From Paracoccus contaminans (lineage in GTDB: Bacteria; Pseudomonadota; Alphaproteobacteria; Rhodobacterales; Rhodobacteraceae): a stretch of DNA of 64,000 bases. Positions 44,370-52,703 of the stretch are shown one piece after another. Below the pieces are notes generated by a model. It did no database searches. It had not been told where the DNA came from and worked only from the letters and a program-made list of their open reading frames with translations. The position numbers and the translations under genes were made by a program. Each line of letters begins with the position of its first letter. Positions within the stretch are counted from its first letter, which is position 1. The stretch covers positions 2,224,001 through 2,288,000 of the forward strand of contig NZ_CP020612.1 of assembly GCF_002105555.1 (NCBI RefSeq). Reading direction: 5' to 3'.

Positions 44370-44812
44370 GAAAGTCTCGTGTAGAGGGTTTTCGCGCAGA
44401 CAAAAACGCCTCTCCCGGGCTAGAAAGTGGATATGCTCGGGAGAGGCGCGCGCGGCGCAGACCCGAACGAAACCATCCTTTCGTTGGTGAGGGCCGTTGG
44501 AAAAGGAAAGGCGCTGATCCTTTCCTTGCGGGCCGCTGTCCGCCCCCGCCAAGCCCTCAGCCGACTTCGCGGTTCCTTCTGCGCGACATTCGTATGCTGG
44601 CGGGCGAAGCGCGGGACTTCGCCAGCGTCAGGGTCGGATTTTTGGGAAGCCAGCCAGAATCCGGATCCACCCGCCTCCCGCACCAACCCCAATGAACGCT
44701 GGCCTTCGGGCCGGACACCCCGGATGCCGCTGGACCCCGCGTGGAGTCCAGCGCGGCATCCAGTGTCCGGAGTCCGGTCAGCATCCACCTGAACACCGGA
44801 AACCGCCCGCCC
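44370..44812. other. 443-bp intergenic region with a long hairpin
   Basis: No convincing gene on either strand. The main structure is a 60-nt hairpin at 44711-44770: CCGGACAC with GTGTCCGG outside, then GATGCCGC with GCGGCATC, then TGGAC with GTCCA, separated by small bulges (21 paired bases in all). The region must hold the promoter of the methyltransferase operon. The hairpin could be a terminator for read-through from the early genes or a REP-like element. Confidence 0.55.
44711..44770. repeat. 60-nt imperfect hairpin before the methyltransferase operon
   Basis: Three nested stems share one axis: 8 bp outer (44711-44718 / 44763-44770), 8 bp middle (44723-44730 / 44753-44760) and 5 bp inner (44731-44735 / 44746-44750). 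The left internal gap is 4 nt and the right gap 2 nt. It ends 43 nt before the methyltransferase ATG, so it could also cover its leader. Confidence 0.5.
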
Positions 44813-46132
44813 ATGACGCTGAGCTTCGCCCCCGAGCGGATCGAGATGTGGCCGCTGTCGCGCCTGCAGCCCTACGCGAAGAACGCGAAGGCGCACGGGC
44901 CGGACCAGGTCGCCAAGATCGCCGCCAGCATGGCCGAGTTCGGCTGGACCGTGCCGTGCCTCGTGGCAGAGGACGGCGAGCTGATTGCGGGCCATGGCCG
45001 GGTGCTGGCCGCCACGCAGCTTGGACTGACAGAGGCGCCGGTCATCGTGCTCGGGCATCTGACCGAGGCGCAGCGGCGGGCCTATCGCATCGCGGACAAC
45101 AAGCTGACCGAACTCGGCACCTGGGACGAGGCGCTGCTGTCGTCGGAACTGAACGAACTGCTGGCCGAGGATTTCGACCTGTCGCTGGTCGGCTTTTCCG
45201 ACGGCGAGTTGGACAAGCTGCTGGCCTACGTCGCGGAAGACGACGGTGAAGAAGGTGGCGCCGGGGGCTCCGTGCCGCCGGTGACCATCCCCGAGCCGCC
45301 GCGCAACCCGGCGTCGCGGACGGGCGACCTGTGGATCCTCGGCGACAATCGCCTCCTGTGCGGCGACAGCACCAGCGCTGCCGACGTGCGCCGCCTGATG
45401 AACGGCGAGCGCGCGATCCTGTTCGCCACCGACCCGCCGTATCTCGTCGATTACGACGGGTCCAACCATCCGACCCGCAACAAGGACTGGTCGGCGTCCT
45501 ACGGCACGACCTGGGACGACAGTTCGCAGGGTGCGGAGCTCTACGACGGCTTCATCGCCGCCGCTGTGGCGGAAGCCATCGCCGAGGACGCCGCCTGGTA
45601 CTGCTGGCACGCCTCGCGTCGCCAGGCGATGCTCGAAGCCTGCTGGGAGAAGGCCGGGGCGTTCGTCCACCAGCAGATCATCTGGGTGAAGGACCGCGGT
45701 GTCCTGACCCGGTCGCACTACCTCTGGAAACACGAACCCTGCTTCATGGGCTGGCGCCGTCCGAACCGTCCGCCGAAGGTGGCCGAGGAAACGCTACCGT
45801 CAACTTGGGCGCTGCCCAGCTTCGCCAAGGACGACCGACCCGACCACCCGACACCGAAGCCGCTTGACGCCTTCGGGATCCCGATGCGCCAGCACGTTGC
45901 GCGCGGCGGCCTATGCTACGAACCGTTTTCCGGCTCGGGCTCACAGATCATGGCGGGCGAGGCCAACGGCCGCCGCGTCTTCGCAATGGAGATCAGCCCC
46001 GCCTATGTCGATGTCGCCGTGGAACGCTGGCAGGCCGAGACTGGCCGCGACGCGATCCTCGAAGGCGACGGCCGGACCTTCGCCGAGGTGAAGGCCGAGC
46101 GGCTGGGCGACAAGGCCGATGCCGCCGCCTGA
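44813..46132 (+). CDS. ParB-domain DNA methyltransferase (adenine/N4-cytosine type)
   Basis: 439 residues. Residues ~1-105 are a ParB-type nuclease-like domain (PLSRLQPYAKNAKAH ... VAKIAASMAEFGW ... GELIAGHGRVLAA). Residues ~170-425 are a beta-order methyltransferase: motif IV DPPYLVDYDG precedes motif I FSGSGSQIMAGE, and a C-terminal region follows. Phages use such enzymes to modify their DNA against restriction. An upstream open frame to 44741 runs into the hairpin region; MTLSFAPERI is the natural start. The stop shares bases with the next gene (TGATG). Confidence 0.9.
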   Translation: MTLSFAPERIEMWPLSRLQPYAKNAKAHGPDQVAKIAASMAEFGWTVPCLVAEDGELIAGHGRVLAATQLGLTEAPVIVLGHLTEAQRRAYRIADNKLTELGTWDEALLSSELNELLAEDFDLSLVGFSDGELDKLLAYVAEDDGEEGGAGGSVPPVTIPEPPRNPASRTGDLWILGDNRLLCGDSTSAADVRRLMNGERAILFATDPPYLVDYDGSNHPTRNKDWSASYGTTWDDSSQGAELYDGFIAAAVAEAIAEDAAWYCWHASRRQAMLEACWEKAGAFVHQQIIWVKDRGVLTRSHYLWKHEPCFMGWRRPNRPPKVAEETLPSTWALPSFAKDDRPDHPTPKPLDAFGIPMRQHVARGGLCYEPFSGSGSQIMAGEANGRRVFAMEISPAYVDVAVERWQAETGRDAILEGDGRTFAEVKAERLGDKADAAA

Positions 46133-47115
46133 TGGCCGTCTACTACAACGATGCCGATCCCGCGGCCTGCGCCTGGCTGCGGGAACTGATCTCGGCCGGG
46201 CTCCTGCCTGCTGGCGAGGTGGACGAGCGCTCCATCCTCAAGGTGGAGCCCGCTGACCTGCGCGGCTTCGCGCAATGCCATTTCTTCGCCGGGATCGGCG
46301 GCTGGCCCTACGCCCTGCGCCTCGCAGGTGTCGCCAAGGAACTGTCCGTCTGGACCGGATCACCACCCTGCCAGCCTTTCAGCCAGGCCGGGCAGCGCAA
46401 GTGACAGGATGATGACCGCCACCTCGCCCCGGCCTTCCTGCGTCTCGTCGCAGCCTGCCGTCCGGAGCTCGTCTTCGGCGAGCAGGTCGCGAGCGCGGCA
46501 GTGCTCGGACCGGTTGGCAGCGCGGCTCGAACAGCGGCTGAGGATCCGGCTGGCTGGGCGTGGTTCGACGCTCTGGCGGCTGACCTGGAAGCGGCATCTT
46601 ACGCCGTCGCAGCGGCCGATCTGCCGGCTGCGGGCATCGGCGCGCCGCACATCCGTCAGCGCCTGTTCTTCGGCGCAGTCGCCCTCGATCCGAGCGGGCT
46701 GGGCGACGGCCTCAGCGCGGGATCACAAGGACGGCTCGGAATGCCATGCGGTCCCGATCAACGCGCTGCTCGGCCGGCAGGTCTGGCTGGCGGGGTGGCC
46801 GGCGACGATGGCGGGCTCGCCCGCCACGGAGCGCTACAACGCGGCCGGCAACACCGATGCGAGTCGCAGGACGGTGAAGCTGGTCGACTGGTCGACCGCG
46901 CCGACCCTGCCGGGTCCAATGCGACGGACGGCGTCTGGCGAGATCCGGACTGGCTCCTCTGCCGCGATGGGTGCTGGCGGTCCGCTGAGCCCGGAACATT
47001 CCCGCTGGCTGATGGGATACCCGGCCGCATGGGGCTCTTGCGGGGCTACGGCAATGCGATCGTGCCGCCGCTCGCGGCGGAATTCGTGACGGCGTTTCTG
47101 GAGAGCCTGCGATGA
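46132..47115 (+). pseudogene. DNA cytosine-5 methyltransferase split by an in-frame TGA
   Basis: The first 90 codons encode FFAGIGGWPYALRLAG (SAM site) and GSPPCQPFSQAG with catalytic Cys80. A TGA at 46402-46404 then ends the frame. The same frame continues without a shift: QDDDRHLAPAFLRLVAACRP, the FGEQVAS motif, LPAAGIGAPHIRQRLFF and the C-terminal RGYGNAIVPPLAAEFV. In homologues the codon after GQRK is usually glycine (GGA), so one G-to-T change explains the stop. With the stop read as an amino acid the gene has normal phage length (327 residues). A downstream restart would lack the catalytic Cys. Confidence 0.85.
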
Positions 47116-47336
47116 AGCAGAGCCGGGTCATGTCGATGGTCGAGGCCGTGACGAATGTCGTTGTCGGCTACGTGTTGGCCATCGGCACGCAAATCGTGGT
47201 GTTTCCGTGGTTCGGGATCGAGACGGGGCTGGCCGAGCATCTGACCATCGGCCTCGCCTTCGTCGGGGTCTCTCTGGCGCGCGGTTACCTCCTGCGACGG
47301 CTGTTCGAGGCGATCCGGATGCGGAGCGCAGAATGA
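47112..47336 (+). CDS. DUF7220-like small membrane protein
   Basis: 74 residues with two hydrophobic helices, ~13-32 (VTNVVVGYVLAIGTQIVVFPW) and ~40-58 (AEHLTIGLAFVGVSLARGYLL), followed by a basic tail RRLFEAIRMR. Fits the phage DUF7220 family found next to phage methyltransferases. It overlaps the methyltransferase stop by 4 bp. Function is unknown; membrane insertion is likely. Confidence 0.75.
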   Translation: MKQSRVMSMVEAVTNVVVGYVLAIGTQIVVFPWFGIETGLAEHLTIGLAFVGVSLARGYLLRRLFEAIRMRSAE

Positions 47337-47340
47337 AGAA

Positions 47341-47364
47341 CCGCCGCCCGAGGGTTGGCGGCGG
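47341..47364. terminator. possible bidirectional terminator hairpin
   Basis: CCGCCGCC (47341-47348), 8-nt loop, GGCGGCGG (47357-47364), lying between two convergent genes (stop at 47336 on plus, stop at 47389 on minus). No strong U-run follows, so efficiency is uncertain. Confidence 0.4.
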
Positions 47365-47388
47365 CATCGGTTTCTTGGGGCGCTGGCG

Positions 47389-47958
47389 TCAGTCACAGAT
47401 GGCGTAGACGCGACCTCTTCCCTCGACCTTCTCGGAGGTGATGGTCAGGCCGAGCTTCTTTTTCAGCGCACCGGACATGGCGCCCCTCGCGGTGTGCGGC
47501 AACCATCCAGTGGCCGCCACGATCTCGTCTAGGGTCGCCCCCTCGGGCGCGCGCAGCATGGCGATCAGCGTGGCCTGCTTGGTGCCCTCGCGCGGCGTGC
47601 GCGCCTTGGGCGCGGCTTCGGTTTCGGTGGCGGCCTCCGGCGCGGGCTGCTCGGTCGGCGCGTCAGTCGCGCCCACAGGCGCGGGGTTCGCGTCCTCGGT
47701 CTCGATGCCGATGGCGGCGAACCCTGCGTCGGTGGCGACCAGAGTGACTCCATGGCCGTCGCCGCTCTCGCGCCAGACGGGTTCGCCCTTGCGCACGTTG
47801 GCGTCGACCTCCTGCAGGAAGCCCTTGGCGAGCAGCGCGCCGACCACCTTGGCGGCGGCGCCACCGCGCAGGCTCTCGGGCAGCGGCAGGGCGATGTGCT
47901 CGGGCCGCTGAGCGGCGGCGCTCAGGATCAGGGCTTGGGTGTCGGAAAGCTTGGTCAT
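47389..47958 (-). CDS. DUF3489 family protein
   Basis: 189 residues. N-terminal helix pair (SDTQALILSAAAQRPEHIALPLPESLRG) with winged-helix look, a Pro/Ala/Glu-rich linker in the middle (~95-130) and C-terminal DUF3489 winged helix (KQATLIAMLRAPEGATLDEIVAATGWLPHTARGAMSGALKKKLGL). Probably DNA-binding. Leftward gene between two rightward operons, an isolated regulator-like position. Confidence 0.85.
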   Translation of the reverse strand: MTKLSDTQALILSAAAQRPEHIALPLPESLRGGAAAKVVGALLAKGFLQEVDANVRKGEPVWRESGDGHGVTLVATDAGFAAIGIETEDANPAPVGATDAPTEQPAPEAATETEAAPKARTPREGTKQATLIAMLRAPEGATLDEIVAATGWLPHTARGAMSGALKKKLGLTITSEKVEGRGRVYAICD

Positions 47959-48048
47959 CGTCGTCTCCCGTATCGGGGCGCGCAGGATGCGGGCCCTTCT
48001 ACGAGGTCGAGCCCGCCAGTCGGCGGGCAGGACCGCGAGCGGGTCGTC

Positions 48049-48273
48049 TCACTCGGCGTGTTCGCCTTCGCTGAAGGCCATGTCGGTGATCTCGCGCAGC
48101 TTGGCGCGATAGTGGTTCAGGGTGCCGACATGGCCCCAGTTGATCTCATCGGGGCTGGTCTCGAAGTGGTCGGCGCTGAGGGCGGCGAGCCGCTCCAGCA
48201 TCGCGTCGATCTCCGTCTTCGCGGCGATGAAGGCGTCGAGGGCTTTCGTGTTGTCGGTCGCGCGGCGGGTCAT
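48049..48273 (-). CDS. small conserved prophage protein (74 residues)
   Basis: Mostly helical: KALDAFIAAKTEIDAMLERLAAL, then DEINWGHVGTLNHYRAKLREITDMAFSEGEHAE. A four-helix-like or coiled-coil structure is expected; no function is recognised. It is transcribed leftward, divergent from the terminase operon, and separated from the DUF3489 gene by 90 bp. A GGAG-like site (minus strand, AAGGAGCCACC) precedes the ATG. Confidence 0.72.
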   Translation of the reverse strand: MTRRATDNTKALDAFIAAKTEIDAMLERLAALSADHFETSPDEINWGHVGTLNHYRAKLREITDMAFSEGEHAE

Positions 48274-48334
48274 CTTGGTGGCTCCTTGGTGAGTTGCATC
48301 GCTTCTTTGAAGTGACGTTCGCTCCGCTGGCGAG

Positions 48335-48353
48335 GCTTATCAACTCGATAAGC
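48335..48353. promoter_or_regulatory. inverted repeat upstream of the late operon
   Basis: GCTTATC (48335-48341), 5-nt AACTC, GATAAGC (48347-48353): a perfect 7-bp inverted repeat 31 bp before the terminase small-subunit ATG and in the divergent gap with the gene ending at 48273. The stretch (CTTATCAACTCGATAAGCACATGAATCTGAATGATAA) is unusually AT-rich here. Good candidate for an operator controlling the late genes. Confidence 0.45.
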
Positions 48354-48384
48354 ACATGAATCTGAATGATAATCGGAGCCGTCG

Positions 48385-48981
48385 ATGCAGGGCATGAGCG
48401 AGCGCCAGTACGCCGCCCATGTCGGGCTGTCGCGGGGCGCGATCCAGAAGGCGAAGACGGCCGAGCGGCTGGTGCTCTATCCCGACGGCAGCATCAACGC
48501 GGCCGCCAGCGACGCTAGACGGGCCGAGACAACGGACCCGTCGAAGACGAGAAAGCCGCCCGCGCCGAAGCTGAAGCCCGTCCCTGAGGCTGCCGTGGCC
48601 GCCGTCGGCGACACGCTGCGCGAACAGGGGCTGGCTGTTCCGGCGGTGGGCGGCGGCACAACCTTCCTGCAGGCCAAGACCGCGAACGAAGTGCTGAAGG
48701 CACAGGAGCGGCGCATCCGTCTGCAGAAGCTGAAGGGGGAGTTGATCGAGCGGGCCCGCGCGCTGGCGCTGGTGTTCCGGCTGGCGCGGGAGGAACGGGA
48801 CACGTGGGTGACCTGGCCTGCACGAGCGGCGGCGCTAATGGCGGCCGAGCTTTCGGCCTCGTGCCGCGACGCGACAGGCTCGCAGATCACCGTGGAGCCA
48901 GCCGCGATGCAGAAGGTCCTGGAAAAGCATGTACGCGCCCACCTCGACGAACTCGCCGAGGTCCGGCCCGACTTCCGGTGA
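48385..48981 (+). CDS. terminase small subunit-like protein
   Basis: 198 residues. The N-terminal HTH (MSERQYAAHVGLSRGAIQKAKTAERLVLYPDGSINAAAS) recognises DNA as Nu1-type small subunits do. A Pro/Lys-rich linker follows, then a helical oligomerisation region (KTANEVLKAQERRIRLQKLKGELIERARALALVFRLAREERDTW). Homologues are often listed as elements of external origin. It precedes and overlaps the large subunit, as expected for TerS. Confidence 0.85.
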   Translation: MQGMSERQYAAHVGLSRGAIQKAKTAERLVLYPDGSINAAASDARRAETTDPSKTRKPPAPKLKPVPEAAVAAVGDTLREQGLAVPAVGGGTTFLQAKTANEVLKAQERRIRLQKLKGELIERARALALVFRLAREERDTWVTWPARAAALMAAELSASCRDATGSQITVEPAAMQKVLEKHVRAHLDELAEVRPDFR

Positions 48982-50932
48982 TGATGACGCACTGACGGAT
49001 TTCGACGGCGCGGGCGAGATCCTGCGCGCCTGGGGCAACGGGCTGCGGCCCGACCCGGATCTGACCGTCTCGGAATGGGCCGACCGGCACCGGATGCTCT
49101 CGGGCCGCGCCTCGGCCGAAGCGGGGCGGTACCGCACCGCGCGCACGCCCTACATGCGCGAGATCATGGACCGGCTCTCGCCCGGCGATCCCGCGCAGCG
49201 CGTCGTGTTCATGAAGGCGGCGCAGGTCGGCGCGACCGAGGCGGGCAACAACTGGATCGGGTTCGCCATCCACCAGGCGCCGGGGCCGATGCTGGCGGTC
49301 CAGCCGACGGTGGAACTGGCGAAACGGAACTCGCGCCAGCGGATCGACCCGCTGATCGACGAGAGCCCGGAGTTGCGGGAGCGGGTGAAGCCCGCGCGAT
49401 CCCGCGATGCGGGCAACACCATGCTGTCGAAGGAGTTCGCGGGCGGCATCCTGATCATGACCGGGGCGAACTCGGCGGTCGGGCTGCGCTCGACCCCGGC
49501 GCGGTACATCTTCCTCGACGAGGTCGATGCCTATCCGGCCTCGGCCGACGAGGAAGGCGATCCGGTCACGCTGGCGGAAGCCCGGTCGCTGACCTTCGCC
49601 CACCGGCGCAAGGTGCTGCTGGTCTCCACGCCGACCATCCGGGGGCTGTCGCGCATCGAGCGGGAGTTCGAGGCGTCCGACCAGCGGCGCTACTTCGTGC
49701 CGTGCCCGCATTGCGGCGCCATGCAGTGGCTGAAGTTCGACCGGCTGCGCTGGCAAAAGGGCCGCCCGGAGACGGCGGAGTATCACTGCGAGGGCTGCGA
49801 CGCGGCAATCGCGGAACACCACAAGACGGCGATGCTGGAGGGCGGCGAATGGCGGGCGACCGCCACCGCCGCCGATCCGACCACGGTCGGGTATCACCTC
49901 TCGGCGCTCTATTCGCCGATCGGCTGGCTGAGCTGGGAGCGGATCGTGCGGGCCTGGGACGCGGCACAGGGGTCGGACGAGGCGATCAAGGCGTTCCGCA
50001 ACACCATCCTCGGCGAGACATGGGTCGAGACCGGGGAAGCCCCGGACTGGCAGCGGCTCTATGACCGGCGCGAGCGGTGGACATCCGGCACGGTGCCCGC
50101 GGGCGGGCTGTTCCTGACCGCCGGTGCCGACGTGCAGAAGGACCGGATCGAGGTCGATGTCTGGGCTTGGGGCCGCGGGCTCGAGTCCTGGCTCGTCGAT
50201 CATGTCGTCATCGAGGGCGGGCCCGACCGGCACGACGCGTGGTCGGAGCTGACCGCGCTGCTGGACAAAAGCTGGCCGCACGAACGCGGGGCGCATCTCA
50301 GGATCGTGCGGCTCGCCATCGACACGGGCTACGAGGCCCCGGCGGTCTATTCCTGGTCGCGGGCGCAAGGCTTCGCGCAGGTGTCGCCGGTGAAGGGCGT
50401 CGAGGGGTTCAACCGCTCGAGCCCCGTGTCGGGGCCCACCTTCGTCGACGCGACCGAGGGCGGGAAACGCCTGCGGCGCGGGGCGCGGCTCTGGACCGTG
50501 GCGGTCTCGACCTTCAAGGCCGAGACCTATCGCTTCCTGCGGCTGGCGCGGCCGACCGAAGAGGAGATGGCCGACGGGGCGGTGTTCCCGCCCGGCTCGG
50601 TGCATCTGCCGTATTGGGTCGAGAACGAATGGCTGAAGCAGTTCGTCGCGGAACAGCTGGTGACGGTGCGCACCAAGCGCGGCTTCGCCCGGCTGGAATG
50701 GCAGAAGCTCCGCGAGCGCAACGAGGCGCTGGATTGCCGGGTCTATGCCCGCGCCGCCGCCTGGATCGCGGGCGCGGACCGCTGGTCTGAGGAGAAATGG
50801 CGCGACCTCGAGGATCAGCTCGGGGCCGCCCCCACCGACAGCGATCCCGCCGGGCAGATCAACCGGCCGGGACAGGCCCCGCAGGGCAAACGCCGATCCG
50901 ACTGGCTCGGGCGGCGCGGAGGATGGTTTTGA
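48929..50932 (+). CDS. terminase large subunit (GpA family)
   Basis: 667 residues. Packaging ATPase with Walker A-like KAAQVGATEAGNN and Walker B YIFLDEVDAY; a zinc CPHCG...CEGCD insert about 60-70 residues later; and the C-terminal nuclease domain with LFLTAGADVQKDRIEVDVWAWG. This is the lambda GpA-type layout. The ATG at 48929 gives a 53-bp overlap with TerS; the first ~25 residues are not conserved-looking, so a downstream start is possible, although no good ATG is near. Confidence 0.93.
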   Translation: MYAPTSTNSPRSGPTSGDDDALTDFDGAGEILRAWGNGLRPDPDLTVSEWADRHRMLSGRASAEAGRYRTARTPYMREIMDRLSPGDPAQRVVFMKAAQVGATEAGNNWIGFAIHQAPGPMLAVQPTVELAKRNSRQRIDPLIDESPELRERVKPARSRDAGNTMLSKEFAGGILIMTGANSAVGLRSTPARYIFLDEVDAYPASADEEGDPVTLAEARSLTFAHRRKVLLVSTPTIRGLSRIEREFEASDQRRYFVPCPHCGAMQWLKFDRLRWQKGRPETAEYHCEGCDAAIAEHHKTAMLEGGEWRATATAADPTTVGYHLSALYSPIGWLSWERIVRAWDAAQGSDEAIKAFRNTILGETWVETGEAPDWQRLYDRRERWTSGTVPAGGLFLTAGADVQKDRIEVDVWAWGRGLESWLVDHVVIEGGPDRHDAWSELTALLDKSWPHERGAHLRIVRLAIDTGYEAPAVYSWSRAQGFAQVSPVKGVEGFNRSSPVSGPTFVDATEGGKRLRRGARLWTVAVSTFKAETYRFLRLARPTEEEMADGAVFPPGSVHLPYWVENEWLKQFVAEQLVTVRTKRGFARLEWQKLRERNEALDCRVYARAAAWIAGADRWSEEKWRDLEDQLGAAPTDSDPAGQINRPGQAPQGKRRSDWLGRRGGWF

Positions 50933-50934
50933 AC

Positions 50935-51144
50935 ATGACCGACTGGACGGAAACCGAGCTATCGGCGCTGCGCCGGGCCTATGCCAGCGGCACGACGCGC
51001 GTCAGCTATGACGGCAAGTCGGTGGATTACGGCTCGGCTGAAGACCTGCTGGCGCGCATCCGGACCATCGAACGCGCCATCGCGGGAACGACGCGGCCGC
51101 TGCCGGTTGCCGGGCTGGCTGGCTTCTCGCGCGGGGATCGGTGA
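50935..51144 (+). CDS. gpW-like head-tail joining protein
   Basis: 69 residues with the gpW pattern: helix (WTETELSALRRAYASGT), two short strands (TRVSYDGKSVDYGS) and helix (AEDLLARIRTIERAIAG). Lambda gpW is 68 residues and joins the packaged head to the neck. The position between TerL and portal is also that of gpW. Its stop overlaps the portal ATG (TGATG). Confidence 0.83.
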   Translation: MTDWTETELSALRRAYASGTTRVSYDGKSVDYGSAEDLLARIRTIERAIAGTTRPLPVAGLAGFSRGDR

Positions 51145-52698
51145 TGTCGGCGACCTGGTTCGATCATGCCATCGCCACGGTGGCGCCGCGCATGGCCGCG
51201 CGCCGCGTGATGGCGCGGCAGGCCTTCGAGACCCTGACGCGGGGCTATGACGGGGCCGCGCGTGGGCGTCGCACCGAGGGCTGGCGCGCGCCGGGATCCT
51301 CGGCCGACACCGAGATCGGCGTCGCCGGGGCGCTGCTTCGCGACCGGATGCGCGATCTGGTGCGCAACAACCCGCATGCGGCCAAGGCCGTGGCGGTGCT
51401 GGTGAACAACATCATCGGCGCGGGCATCATGCCGCGCGCCGCGAGCGGCGACGACACGCTGGACCGCAAGGTCGACGCGCTCTTCGAGCGCTGGACGGCG
51501 GAGTGCGACGCCGATGGCCAGCTCGACTTCTACGGTCTGCAGACGCTGATCTGCCGCGAGATGGTCGAGGCGGGCGAGGTGCTGGTGCGCCGCCGCCTGC
51601 GGCGATCCTCGGACGGGCTGCCGGTAACCACTGCAGTTGCAGGTGTTGGAGGCCGACTTCCTCGACGCCACCAAATCCGGCGCCATCGGCGCGGGCCGCC
51701 TCGTGCAGGGGATCGAGTTCGACCCGGTCGGCAAGCGCCGGGCCTACTGGCTCCATGCCGAACACCCTGGCGATGCCTATGGCGCATTGCAGAACGGGTT
51801 ACAGAGCCGCCCGGTGCCAGCGACCGAGATCGCCCATGTCTACGAGAAGCAGCGCACGCAGGCGCGCGGCGTTCCCTGGGGCGCGCCGGTGATCCGCAGC
51901 TTGCGCGATCTCGACGACTACGAGGTGGCCGAACTGGTCCGCAAGAAGACCGAGGCCTGTGTCACCGCCATCGTCTTCGGCGACGACGAGGCGCAGCAGG
52001 GCATTGCGCCCTCCGTGGTCGACGCCGACGGCAATCGGGTGGAGCAGTTCGAGCCGGGGCTGATCGCCTATGCGCGTGGCGGCAAGGACATCCGCTTCAA
52101 CCAGCCCTCAGCCACCGGCGGCTACGGCGAATACAAGCGGGCCAGCCTGCACACCATCTCGGCCGGGTTCCGCGTGCCCTATGAATTGCTGACCGGGGAC
52201 CTCAGCCAGGTCAACTATTCCTCGATCCGGGCGGGCCTCGTCGAGTTCCGCCGCCAGATCGACGCGGTGCAGTGGCAGCTCTTCATCCCGATGTTCTGCG
52301 CACCGGTCTGGCGATGGTTCACGGAAGCCGCGTGGGCAGCGGGGCAGATCCCGTCGCCCATGGTGCCGGTCGAATGGTCGCCGCCGAAGTTCGAGGCGGT
52401 CGATCCGCAGAAGGACGCGATGGCGAACCTGCTGTCGATCCGCTCTGGCACCATGACGCTGGCCGAGGTGATCGCCCGACAGGGCCGGAACCCCGACGCC
52501 GTTTTGGCCGAGATCGCCGCGACCAACGCCAAGCTCGACGCGCTGGGGCTGGTGCTCGACAGCGACCCGCGGCGCGTCACCAAGACCGGCAGCGCACAAT
52601 CCAAAGACGGGGCCAGCGATCCGGCGAACGATCCGGCCACCGACGACCCGACGGCCGGCGCGGACAATGACCCTGCGCAGGCCGACCAACAGGACTGA
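51144..52698 (+). pseudogene. phage portal protein, broken by one extra base
   Basis: Lambda-type portal (GpB-like). Residues to ~160 (LLRDRMRDLVRNNPHAAKAVAVLVNNIIGAGI ... DFYGLQTLICREMVEAGEVLVRRR) run in the first frame. After GLPV the next frame carries on directly with LQLQVLEADFLDATKSG and continues through FGDDEAQQG and KRASLHTISAGFRVPYELLTGDLSQVNYSS to 52698. Removing one A in GTAACCA (51626-51627) restores a 517-residue portal. Without it the head cannot assemble. C-terminal Asp/Pro-rich tail. Confidence 0.87.
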
Positions 52699-52703
52699 CC
52701 TTC

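Noticed and set aside
46501..47115. Second part of the cytosine methyltransferase as an independent gene
   Set aside because: It starts without a clear ribosome site and lacks the catalytic Cys; frame and motifs show it is the continuation of the 46132 gene.
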